The position numbers and the translations under genes were made by a program. From an uncultured Blautia sp. (lineage in GTDB: Bacteria; Bacillota; Clostridia; Lachnospirales; Lachnospiraceae), in the NCBI GenBank assembly GCA_934424575.1, contig CAKRXU010000055.1, positions 1 through 12,518 of the forward strand: a stretch of 12,518 bases of DNA, in the 5' to 3' direction. How positions within the stretch are numbered: the first letter of the stretch is position 1; every line of letters begins with the position of its first letter. Shown here one piece after another: positions 6,338 through 12,496 of the stretch. Below the pieces are notes generated by a model that ran no database searches, was not told the DNA's origin, and worked only from the letters and a program-made list of their open reading frames with translations.

Positions 6338-6412
6338 ATCCCTCTCATCGGTTTACAAATGTAGCGGTTTGGTATAAACTGGTTGCATTGAAACTTTACC
6401 GAAGAGAGGGAT
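6338..6412 (+). promoter_or_regulatory. Inverted repeat covering promoter-like motif and ribosome binding site
   Basis: ATCCCTCTCATCGGT (6338-6352) is the inverse of ACCGAAGAGAGGGAT (6398-6412) with one mismatch. The right arm contains the AGAGAGGGA Shine-Dalgarno of the peptidase gene (ATG 6419). Inside lie TTTACA (6352-6357) and TATAAA (6373-6378), 15 bases apart, a possible but short-spaced promoter, and a small inner hairpin, CGGTTT-GGTAT-AAACTG. On a read-through transcript the repeat would hide the ribosome binding site. It could equally be a protein operator, or the ends of a tiny invertible segment. Confidence 0.5.
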
Positions 6413-6418
6413 TTTATT

Positions 6419-7039
6419 ATGAAAAATCCATTACATTACCAGTTATCTGAATACGATTGTGGGCCGACATCCATGATGAATGCGATCGCCTATTTATTTG
6501 AACGGGAGGAAATCCCGCCGGAGGCGATCCGAAATACCATGCTCTACTGCCTGGACTGCCACAGCAAGGAAGGTATCCCGGGGAAAAGGGGAACATCCAG
6601 AGCCGCGATGATGTTCCTGAGCAACTGGCTAAATGAGTACGGAGAGCTTGGAATCATGTCCGTGAGCAGTGAATACCTGTCTGGACGAAGCGTGTACATA
6701 AGTGAGGAGAGCCGCATCAATCATGCACTGAACCACGGTGGCGTGGCAGTTGTCCGTCTGTATCTGGACGAAGAGCACTATGTCCTGATGACCGGAGTGG
6801 AGAATGAAAATATCCTTCTTTTTGATCCATATTATTGGGATGAACCTTATGAGCAGAAAGACATCCTGATCGATAAAGATCATCCAAGAGCCTACAACCG
6901 TATCGTTCCATTCAAATACTTTAACCAGGAAAACGAAGAAATCTATTCCCTCGGCCCGTTGGAAGAGCGGGAAGCAGTCCTCATCTATAACGAAAAGACC
7001 AGAACCGTACCGGAGGAAGTTATCGAGTACTTTATCTGA
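6419..7039 (+). CDS. C39-like cysteine peptidase family protein
   Basis: This 206-residue protein has the papain-like layout of C39/C39-like peptidases: Gln8 and Cys14 in HYQLSEYDCGPTSMMNA, His120 in LDEEHYVLMTGV, and Asp136 in LLFDPYYW. Together they form a plausible oxyanion Gln plus Cys-His-Asp triad. There is no signal peptide, transmembrane segment or ABC transporter domain, so unlike bacteriocin-exporting C39 proteins it stands alone in the cytoplasm. The C-terminal 60 residues are charged and carry no recognised domain. The start is fixed by AGAGAGGGA, seven bases upstream, lying inside an inverted repeat. The next plus-strand gene begins some 3 kb away, so it is monocistronic. The physiological substrate is unknown; bacteriocin-type leader cleavage is one option and general peptide cleavage another. 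Confidence 0.75.
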   Translation: MKNPLHYQLSEYDCGPTSMMNAIAYLFEREEIPPEAIRNTMLYCLDCHSKEGIPGKRGTSRAAMMFLSNWLNEYGELGIMSVSSEYLSGRSVYISEESRINHALNHGGVAVVRLYLDEEHYVLMTGVENENILLFDPYYWDEPYEQKDILIDKDHPRAYNRIVPFKYFNQENEEIYSLGPLEEREAVLIYNEKTRTVPEEVIEYFI

Positions 7040-7139
7040 TCACAATATAAAAAGGATTTCAATCCCATGAAGATGCCAAGAGCATCAAAGCATGGAACTA
7101 AAATCCCCAAAATAGTAGACAAAGTTTAAGTTAATTGTT

Positions 7140-7184
7140 AACAGGCATCGAGACAGATGATCAATCTGTTCCTCGATGCCTGTT
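7140..7184. terminator. Long hairpin between convergent genes
   Basis: AACAGGCATCGAG (7140-7152) pairs perfectly with CTCGATGCCTGTT (7172-7184). Inside, ACAGAT (7153-7158) pairs with ATCTGT (7164-7169), so the whole 45 bases fold into one stem. It lies between the plus-strand peptidase and the minus-strand ECF gene and may stop transcription from both sides. Neither flank has a proper T-run, so the terminator role is inferred from position. Confidence 0.5.
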
Positions 7185-7256
7185 GCATATGCTATATTGA
7201 TTTACCAGCATCGGATTTTACATGGTGAAGATTTTTCGATGCCAAAATCTGCATTT

Positions 7257-7781
7257 TTACCGTGTTGCGACGGTCATCTGACGTACATTCGGGATGGAGA
7301 TCAGGATTGGATAAAGGATGCAGGAAATAACAAGTCCACCGATACCCTGGATGATGTTTGCCGGGATGCTGGCAGCAGCACCTGCGCCGTAGATGAAGTA
7401 TTCACATACGAAGTATCCGCCTGCAACCAGGATGATATCTGCGACACCGCCGAGAACGACTGCAGCGTAACGGCTCTTCTGAGTTTTGCCGACTTTCTGA
7501 TACAGAAGTCCGGCTGCCAGTGCAACCAGTCCTTTGATCACGAAAGTGATCGGTACATAAACGAAATATCCGCCGATCAGGTCAGAAAGTGCAGAACCGA
7601 TACCACCTGCAAGGAATCCCCATACAGGTCCGAGGATCACACCGGAAAGGATGACAATAGCATCACCCGGATGGATGTATCCGCCTGTTCCCGGAGTTGG
7701 GATACGGATGGACATGGTTGCCACACAGGAAAGTGCTGCAAATAAAGCAGCGAGGATTAATTTTTTCAGGTTGTTATTCAT
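7257..7781 (-). CDS. ECF transporter S component (vitamin-type substrate)
   Basis: A 174-residue, very hydrophobic protein with about six membrane segments. The pattern IRIPTPGTGGYIHPGDAIVI, then LGPVWGFLAGGIGSALSDL and YVPITFVIKGL, is typical of ECF S components of the riboflavin/HMP-type group (PF07155/PF12822). SIPANIIQGIGGLV near the C-terminus closely mirrors SIPGNLVQIGVAAV in the protein encoded at 9039-9599, so the two are paralogues. S components bind the vitamin and borrow a shared EcfA/EcfA'/EcfT module, which is not encoded here. Translation starts at 7781 after AGAGG. The gene is the last of three on the minus strand, 102 bases after the aminotransferase gene. The substrate is not readable from sequence; vitamin B6 is suggested by its neighbours. 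Confidence 0.85.
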   Translation of the reverse strand: MNNNLKKLILAALFAALSCVATMSIRIPTPGTGGYIHPGDAIVILSGVILGPVWGFLAGGIGSALSDLIGGYFVYVPITFVIKGLVALAAGLLYQKVGKTQKSRYAAVVLGGVADIILVAGGYFVCEYFIYGAGAAASIPANIIQGIGGLVISCILYPILISIPNVRQMTVATR

Positions 7782-7883
7782 AGTAAAAGTGCCTCTTTTC
7801 TTTCAGTTCTTTACAGAACATTTTGTAAAACAGAATTTCTGATTTCATATTGCTTCTATCGATATCCGTGTTTCGGATGCTCT

Positions 7884-9014
7884 TTATTTCATGCTGTCGC
7901 AGAAGATTTTTTCCATGCTTGCTTTAAGCGGAACGCCGAGTTTTGCAAGAGTTCCGTCCAATGCAGCAAAAACTTCACGAACATTGTAAAAATCAGCATT
8001 GTTTCCCATATGCCCAATGCGGATGACTTTGCCTGCAAGTACATCAAAAGAACCTGCAAGCATGATATTGTAATCCTTTTTGACACCATCGAGGATGGCG
8101 GCTGCAGTAGTTCCTTCCGGTACTTCAAATACGGTCACTGTGCTGGAAAATCCGCTCTTAAGATAAAGGTTCAGTCCAGACCCGGTGATCGCCTTGCGGG
8201 AAGCCTCGGCAATCTTTTCATGTCGTGCGAGGATATCCGGGTCAGCGGCGATATTGTCGATCGCTGTGCGAAGTCCGTAGATATCACTGATCGGCATGGT
8301 GTACGGGAACCATTTTTCTTCATAATAATGTGCAAAAGTGGTCAGGTTTGCATAGAAAGACGCAATCGGTGTCTTGCGCTCTGTCATGGCTTTCTTTGCA
8401 TCGTCACTGATAACTACAAAAGTAAGTCCTGGAGGTGCGGAGACGACCTTCTGGGAACCGCCGCACATAATGTCAATCTGCCAGTCGGAGATGCGCATCG
8501 GCTCACCGAAGGAGGCAGATACAGAATCGACAACTGTCATGATGCCGTATTTCTTGAGCAATGGACAGATCGCGGAAACATCATTCAGCATTCCGCTTGG
8601 AGTGTCGCCGTGGACAACCGTTGCATATTTGTAATCGTGATGTTCTTTGAGGAAAGCTTCGAGTTTCTGCACATCGAGAGTTTCACGGTAATCTCTGGAA
8701 TAGAGCTCCGGACATCCCCCGTACATGGAAACAAAATCAGCAAATCCCCTGCCGTAGATACCGTTATCCAGTACGAGGACACGGTCGCCAGGTTCCGTCA
8801 TGGAAGCACAGGCGGCTTCCAGTCCGAGGATTCCCTCTCCGCCGAGGATAAGAGTTTCGTTGTCGGTGTGGAGAAGGCGGCTGATCTCTTCGCAGGTTTC
8901 TTTGTAAAATTCTACGAAGCTCTCATCGAGATCAGGGTTTGTACATTCTCTGCTGCGGGCGAGGCGCACGTTTTCGGCAACCTGCGTCGGACCCGGTGTC
9001 ATAATTTTATACAT
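7884..9014 (-). CDS. PLP-dependent class V aminotransferase, AGT/pyridoxamine-pyruvate aminotransferase-like
   Basis: A 376-residue, full-length fold-type I class V enzyme begins MYKIMTPGPTQVAEN. Asp163 (VVDSVSASFG) should contact the PLP ring nitrogen, and Lys189 (GGSQKVVSAPPGL) forms the Schiff base. Arg332 in IRIGHMG binds the substrate carboxylate. Ordinary alanine-glyoxylate enzymes have a small residue where this protein has Glu60 in GGEGILGLEA; pyridoxamine-pyruvate aminotransferase (PPAT) has Glu there (HGEPVLGLEA, from memory). HGDTPSGMLN also matches the PPAT version. A second PPAT arginine nine residues before the IGHMG arginine appears to be Phe here. It may thus convert pyridoxamine plus pyruvate to pyridoxal plus alanine, or be an alanine/serine-glyoxylate aminotransferase. 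The ECF genes on both sides fit the B6 idea. The Shine-Dalgarno AAAGGAC precedes the ATG; the gap to the upstream gene is 24 bases. Confidence 0.87.
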   Translation of the reverse strand: MYKIMTPGPTQVAENVRLARSRECTNPDLDESFVEFYKETCEEISRLLHTDNETLILGGEGILGLEAACASMTEPGDRVLVLDNGIYGRGFADFVSMYGGCPELYSRDYRETLDVQKLEAFLKEHHDYKYATVVHGDTPSGMLNDVSAICPLLKKYGIMTVVDSVSASFGEPMRISDWQIDIMCGGSQKVVSAPPGLTFVVISDDAKKAMTERKTPIASFYANLTTFAHYYEEKWFPYTMPISDIYGLRTAIDNIAADPDILARHEKIAEASRKAITGSGLNLYLKSGFSSTVTVFEVPEGTTAAAILDGVKKDYNIMLAGSFDVLAGKVIRIGHMGNNADFYNVREVFAALDGTLAKLGVPLKASMEKIFCDSMK

Positions 9015-9038
9015 AAGATCAAGTCCTTTTTCTTTTTA

Positions 9039-9599
9039 TTATTTTTTTAAACCTGTTCTTTTAGCAGCAACATTCAGCGGTGCGATCACGATAAGTGTGA
9101 TGACTGCTGCAACACCGATCTGTACCAGGTTTCCAGGAATGGAAGTAACAGGTGAGAACGGGTTTCCGTAAATAACAACTTCTGCGATGTAGTATCCTAC
9201 AACTTTGATCACACAGGCTGCGATAAGTGCGATCACATACCATTTGAAGTTCTGGTGTTTTTCGTCTTCAGTAAGTTTTCCCACAGTGAATCCCATCAGA
9301 GCAACGATTACGAAAGTAAATGGAGCCCATAAAGTCCATCCGGAAAGCAGGTCAAACAGTCCCATTCCAACACCGCCAGCGATCGCACCGGTCTTTTTAC
9401 CAAAGATGATCGCGCCGATGAACAGCGGAACGTTGCCGAGATGGATGAGTCCTCCGTTTGCTGCGATCGGAAGACGAACGTTGATGAATGCTGTAAAAAT
9501 GTAAGTAAGTGCTACAAAGATTGCTGTTACAGTAAGAAACTGAACGGAAGAAGTAAACTCCCGGTCGTTTGCTGCTGTCTGTACATTTGTGTTTGCCAT
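9039..9599 (-). CDS. ECF transporter S component, first gene of the minus-strand operon
   Basis: A 186-residue membrane protein. A polar N-terminus of about 20 residues (MANTNVQTAANDREFTSSVQ) leads into roughly six hydrophobic segments. Signature stretches are NVRLPIAANGGLIHLGNVPL, FGKKTGAIAGGVGMGLFDLL and WAPFTFVIVALMG, typical of ECF S components in the same broad group as the protein encoded at 7257-7781. It would capture a vitamin or vitamin precursor at the membrane and depend on an energising module encoded elsewhere. Translation starts at 9599 after AAAGGAAC. It leads the operon and is preceded by a leader with several stems. It lies 24 bases before the aminotransferase gene, so transporter and enzyme probably share a substrate or product. 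Confidence 0.87.
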   Translation of the reverse strand: MANTNVQTAANDREFTSSVQFLTVTAIFVALTYIFTAFINVRLPIAANGGLIHLGNVPLFIGAIIFGKKTGAIAGGVGMGLFDLLSGWTLWAPFTFVIVALMGFTVGKLTEDEKHQNFKWYVIALIAACVIKVVGYYIAEVVIYGNPFSPVTSIPGNLVQIGVAAVITLIVIAPLNVAAKRTGLKK

Positions 9600-9610
9600 G
9601 ATAATTGTTC

Positions 9611-9685
9611 CTTTCCCGGAAGGTAAGAGTACTTGAAGTGTTACTGTATAGTTTTTCTCAGTAACGGAAACTTACTTAACCTTCC
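9611..9685 (-). promoter_or_regulatory. Structured 5' leader of the ECF/aminotransferase operon
   Basis: Read on the minus strand, GGAAGGTTAAG (9685-9675) pairs with CTTACCTTCC (9627-9618) with one bulged base. It encloses a perfect 7-bp hairpin, GTTACTG (9665-9659) with CAGTAAC (9646-9640). The 3' arm's CCTT can instead pair with AAGG of the ribosome binding site, giving two exclusive folds, as in translational riboswitches. It does not match a riboswitch class I can name. Confidence 0.4.
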
Positions 9686-9739
9686 CTTTTCCTATGTTTT
9701 TTGATTGGGTATACTTTACAACAGAACTGTACATGAATA

Positions 9740-9945
9740 AAGAGGCAGTTTAAAGAAAAAATAAGGGGACAGTTTGTGGACTTTCTTTGCAATTGTTGTT
9801 CTCAGAGTCATTAGCAGCCCATGAATTTGTGGACCTGCTCTATACTTGCTCTTCTACGGGGCACTTTTGACCTGAAAATTTGGTGGCATAATTTGACGTT
9901 GATTATTTTGAGGTCATTGGGGGACACTGCTGGTCAGTAGATTTA
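9740..9945. other. Intergenic stretch without a recognisable gene
   Basis: Between the divergent ECF operon and the esterase promoter I see no credible coding frame. The DNA has a degenerate look. It contains the near-repeats AGTTTGTGGACTTT (9771-9784) and AATTTGTGGACCTG (about 9825-9838), and GGGGACAG / GGGGGACACTG blocks about 145 bases apart, which may be traces of an old insertion. No terminal inverted repeats or transposase remnants are clear. Confidence 0.4.
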
Positions 9946-9948
9946 TAG

Positions 9949-9977
9949 TTGTGATGAGCAGGATGACATGGTATGAT
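9949..9977 (+). promoter_or_regulatory. Sigma-70-type promoter of the esterase gene
   Basis: TTGTGA (9949-9954), a 17-base spacer and TATGAT (9972-9977) with an extended TGG just before the -10 box. Transcription would start near 9984, leaving a leader of about 55 bases before GTG 10039. Confidence 0.55.
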
Positions 9978-10038
9978 AATCTAAAATCAGAAATATGAAA
10001 TAATGTATAAATAAGAATAGACATACGGGAGGAAAAAG

Positions 10039-10953
10039 GTGAAAAAAATACTGTCCCCGATGGAAAAAATGCGATTCCCGGAAAGTGAGGAACTTCCGGA
10101 GGGAGTGAAAGAAATAGAAGTAAAGGACACCTTCGGATACTGCACAGAACTTTATCCGGATGTGGAATATGCAGAACACAGCGGAAAGAAACTTCACCTT
10201 CAGATCATGACACCGCTGGTCTACGGACAGGATCTGAAGTGGCCGCTGATCGTATATGTGCAGGGATCTTCCTGGCATAAGCAGAAATTGTTTCAGAGCC
10301 TTCCGACACTGGTGCGGATGTGTGAAAGAGGATATGCCGTGGCGATCGTGGAGCACAGAGAAAGTGAGCTTGCACCGTTTCCGGCTCAGGTAATAGACAC
10401 CAAAGCAGCCATTCGTTTCCTGCGAATGAATGGAGCTCATTATGGGATTGATGCGAGTAAGGTGGCACTCTGGGGTGATTCCAGCGGAGCGCATACTGCC
10501 CTGATGGCAGGAATTACCGGAGATGCAGAATATCTTCCGGAAAAATATCCGCAGACAACAACCGAAGTAGATTGTATCATAGACTGGTTCGGACCGACCG
10601 ATCTTGTGGCAGCGTCACAGTATCCGTCTGCGATCGATCATGATTCCGCAGACAGTCCGTCAGGAGTATTGATCGGTGGAAAAGCACTTCACGATCATCC
10701 AGAGGATGCTTACCCGGCAAATCCCGTGGTACATCTGCGCCGCAATCGTAAGACACCGCCAATCCTTATTATGCATGGCGGCAGCGACCCGCTGGTTCCG
10801 TTTAATCAGTCCTGCATTTTATATGAGGCATTGAAACGAATGGATAAGGAAGTGGAATTTGTCAAACTTAAGAATGCCGGACATGGATGGGGCGGTTTTA
10901 TGAGTGAGACAGCACTTGATATAGTAGAAAAGTTTATAACGGTAGACAGGTAA
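10039..10953 (+). CDS. Alpha/beta-hydrolase, BD-FAE-like carbohydrate esterase
   Basis: This 304-residue protein starts with GTG at 10039, preceded by GGGAGG with six bases of spacing. The alpha/beta-hydrolase triad is clear: Ser148 in GDSSG (146-150), Asp250 in MHGGSDPLVP and His282 in AGHGWGG. The oxyanion-hole strand reads YVQGSSWHKQ (73-82), the variant of HGGG seen in BD-FAE-type feruloyl/acetyl esterases, where Gln-Gly-Ser replaces His-Gly-Gly. The absence of a signal peptide suggests it acts inside the cell, for example removing acetyl or feruloyl groups from imported oligosaccharides. The substrate is not determinable from sequence. It is a single-gene unit with its own promoter. The downstream structured repeat begins within the last codons, so the repeat may act as its 3' end. 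Confidence 0.85.
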   Translation: MKKILSPMEKMRFPESEELPEGVKEIEVKDTFGYCTELYPDVEYAEHSGKKLHLQIMTPLVYGQDLKWPLIVYVQGSSWHKQKLFQSLPTLVRMCERGYAVAIVEHRESELAPFPAQVIDTKAAIRFLRMNGAHYGIDASKVALWGDSSGAHTALMAGITGDAEYLPEKYPQTTTEVDCIIDWFGPTDLVAASQYPSAIDHDSADSPSGVLIGGKALHDHPEDAYPANPVVHLRRNRKTPPILIMHGGSDPLVPFNQSCILYEALKRMDKEVEFVKLKNAGHGWGGFMSETALDIVEKFITVDR

Positions 10954-11080
10954 TATTCCATGAGGTGTTTGTCATGAAGATGACAAAATCCCGGGACATA
11001 CGGGGCAAAACGCTGCCATCGAAGGTGAATTGGAATGCATTTTGTCCAAGTTGCTGTGAACGGAGTGAACAGTAACAAAA
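10947..11080 (+). repeat. Structured dispersed repeat, copy B
   Basis: Second copy of the element at 6201-6336. TTTGTCAT (10968-10975) pairs with ATGACAAA (10980-10987): against copy A the middle pair changes from C-G to T-A on both sides, so pairing is kept. CCCG (10990-10993) pairs with CGGG (11001-11004). GTTGCTGT (11050-11057) pairs with ACAGTAAC (11069-11076) over 11 bases. A 33-codon frame (10974-11075, MKMTKSRDIRGKTLPSKVNW then NAFCPSCCERSEQ) is open here but broken in copy A and has no Shine-Dalgarno, so it is probably not a gene. The element overlaps the stop codon of the esterase gene. Confidence 0.75.
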
Positions 11081-11135
11081 TTTATAAAAGAAAAAATGTA
11101 ATCTTCAATAAAAATACAAAGACAGGGAGAACGAT

Positions 11136-12191
11136 ATGGAACAGGAAACACAGACACCACACAAACGAAGAGTACGATACAAAGGAAAATATCCACGCAA
11201 ATTCGAGGAGAAGTATAAAGAACTGAATCCAGAGAAATACAAAGACACGATCGAGCATGTCATCAGCAAAGGAAACACACCTGCGGGAATGCACATTTCG
11301 ATCATGGTAAACGAAATCCTTGATTTTCTTAAGATCCAGCCAGGTGAGACCGGGTTTGATGCGACACTTGGATATGGAGGTCATACAAAAGCAATGATGG
11401 AGTGCCTGCATGGAGAAGGACATATGTACGCGACGGACGTGGATCCGGAAGAATCAGCAAAAACCCGCAAACGTCTTGCAGACCAGGGATTTGGTGAGGA
11501 TATCCTGACAGTGAAACTTCAGAATTTCTGTACGATTGATGAGATCGCAAAGGAAGCAGGCGGTTTTGACTTCATTCTTGCTGACCTTGGTGTATCTTCC
11601 ATGCAGATTGACAACCCGAAGCGAGGCTTTTCTTTCCGCGCAGACGGACCGCTGGATCTTCGACTGAATCAGGAAAAAGGAATCAGCGCAGCCGAGCGGC
11701 TGGACAAGATCAGCCGCGATGAGCTTGCTGGAATGCTGTATGAGAATTCCGACGAGCCGTACTGCGAAGAAATCGCCAAAGCCATCACCGATGAGATCCG
11801 CAAGGGAAACCGTGTGGATACTACGACGAAATTACGCGAGATCATAGAGAAGACCTTGGACTTCCTTCCGGAAAAAGAAAAGAAAGATACCATTCGCAAG
11901 ACCTGCCAGCGAGTTTTCCAGGCACTGCGTATTGATGTGAATCGTGAATTTGAAGTTCTTTACGAATTCATGGAAAAACTTCCGGATGCCCTCAAACCAG
12001 GCGGACGCGTGGCAATCCTGACTTTCCACTCCGGCGAGGACAAACTGGTCAAAAAAGCTCTCAAAGTCGGATACAAAGCAGGAATCTATTCCGACTACGC
12101 CAAAGATGTCATCCGTCCATCCGCCCAGGAATGCGCCCAGAATGGCCGCGCCCGCTCCACAAAGATGCGCTGGGCAATAAAAGCAGAATAA
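11136..12191 (+). CDS. RsmH-type (MraW) SAM-dependent methyltransferase paralogue with N-terminal extension
   Basis: A 351-residue protein. From about residue 52 it follows RsmH, the 16S rRNA C1402 N4-methyltransferase: DATLGYGGHT (76-84) for the SAM loop, DVDPE (101-105), DLGVSSMQID (150-159), RGFSFRADGPLDLR (163-176), RVFQALRIDVN, ILTFHSGEDK and a final NGRARSTKMRW. Several signature positions differ from usual RsmH: GYGGHT for GGGGHS, HSGED for HSLED, DLRLN for DMRMD. Residues 1-51 form a basic, Lys/Arg/Tyr-rich extension not found in canonical RsmH (about 310 residues). It is not in a division/cell-wall cluster with ftsL and mraZ, where the main rsmH normally lies. It may be a second, diverged RNA methyltransferase. 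The Shine-Dalgarno GGGAGA lies five bases before ATG 11136. Confidence 0.8.
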   Translation: MEQETQTPHKRRVRYKGKYPRKFEEKYKELNPEKYKDTIEHVISKGNTPAGMHISIMVNEILDFLKIQPGETGFDATLGYGGHTKAMMECLHGEGHMYATDVDPEESAKTRKRLADQGFGEDILTVKLQNFCTIDEIAKEAGGFDFILADLGVSSMQIDNPKRGFSFRADGPLDLRLNQEKGISAAERLDKISRDELAGMLYENSDEPYCEEIAKAITDEIRKGNRVDTTTKLREIIEKTLDFLPEKEKKDTIRKTCQRVFQALRIDVNREFEVLYEFMEKLPDALKPGGRVAILTFHSGEDKLVKKALKVGYKAGIYSDYAKDVIRPSAQECAQNGRARSTKMRWAIKAE

Positions 12192-12417
12192 AGAAGACAG
12201 AGGAATGGTCTGCCAGATAGAAAGTAGTGATCAGACTATCCCCAAAATGATTTCAAAATGACCTTCTAAGAAATAAATACAGGTGAAGCCATCTCAAAAT
12301 AGGACTCAAAATGACCTGTGAGATAGTAAGTTTGAATTTGGTCATCTGCAATTCAGTTAATTAGATGACTTAATATATAGTAATTGAAATTTGAGCCATA
12401 AAATTAGCTTGAATAAC
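12192..12417 (+). other. Noncoding 3' region with short repeats and a hairpin
   Basis: No gene is seen. ATGGTCTG (12205-12212) pairs with CAGACTAT (12232-12239), eight pairs with one G-U, 13 bases after the stop codon, without a T-run. CAAAAT recurs four times (near 12243, 12254, 12294, 12307), twice as the 12-mer TCAAAATGACCT (12253-12264, 12306-12317). The function is unknown; it may simply be a long 3' untranslated region. Confidence 0.4.
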
Positions 12418-12470
12418 TGCGCGCCGCATTCTCGTTACTTTCAGTGATGAGTTAGGCGCGCAAATTTTTT
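12418..12470 (+). terminator. Strong Rho-independent terminator
   Basis: TGCGCGCC (12418-12425) pairs perfectly with GGCGCGCA (12455-12462). Inside, CTCGTTACT pairs with AGTGATGAG over a TTC loop. AATTTTTT follows (T-run 12465-12470). It is the best terminator in the window and ends plus-strand transcription, presumably of the methyltransferase gene. Confidence 0.8.
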
Positions 12471-12496
12471 ACAAAAAAACATAAAAGGGAGTTTTA

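Noticed and set aside
7176..7745. Plus-strand open frame of 189 codons opposite the ECF gene
   Set aside because: It gives a Cys/Asp-rich nonsense protein, starts inside the 7140-7184 hairpin region, and the minus strand encodes a convincing membrane S component.
8010..9050. Long open frame (346 codons) on the plus strand opposite the aminotransferase gene
   Set aside because: It is the antisense shadow of a gene with clear PLP-enzyme motifs; it has no Shine-Dalgarno and its protein is rich in improbable Cys/His/Arg runs.
9740..9945. Insertion sequence or CRISPR-like repeats between the ECF operon and the esterase gene
   Set aside because: Only loose TTTGTGGAC and GGGGACA repeats are seen, without regular spacing, terminal inverted repeats or a transposase frame.
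10974..11075. A 33-residue protein (MKMTKSRDIRGK…) in repeat copy B
   Set aside because: The same frame in copy A has an internal stop and mostly amino-acid-changing differences, and no ribosome binding site is present; the conserved pairing explains the similarity better.
12278..12325. Pseudoknot: ACAGGT…ATCTC…ACCTGTGAGAT
   Set aside because: The stems cross as in an H-type knot, but the third loop would have zero bases and could not span the first stem; the two short stems could only be alternatives.
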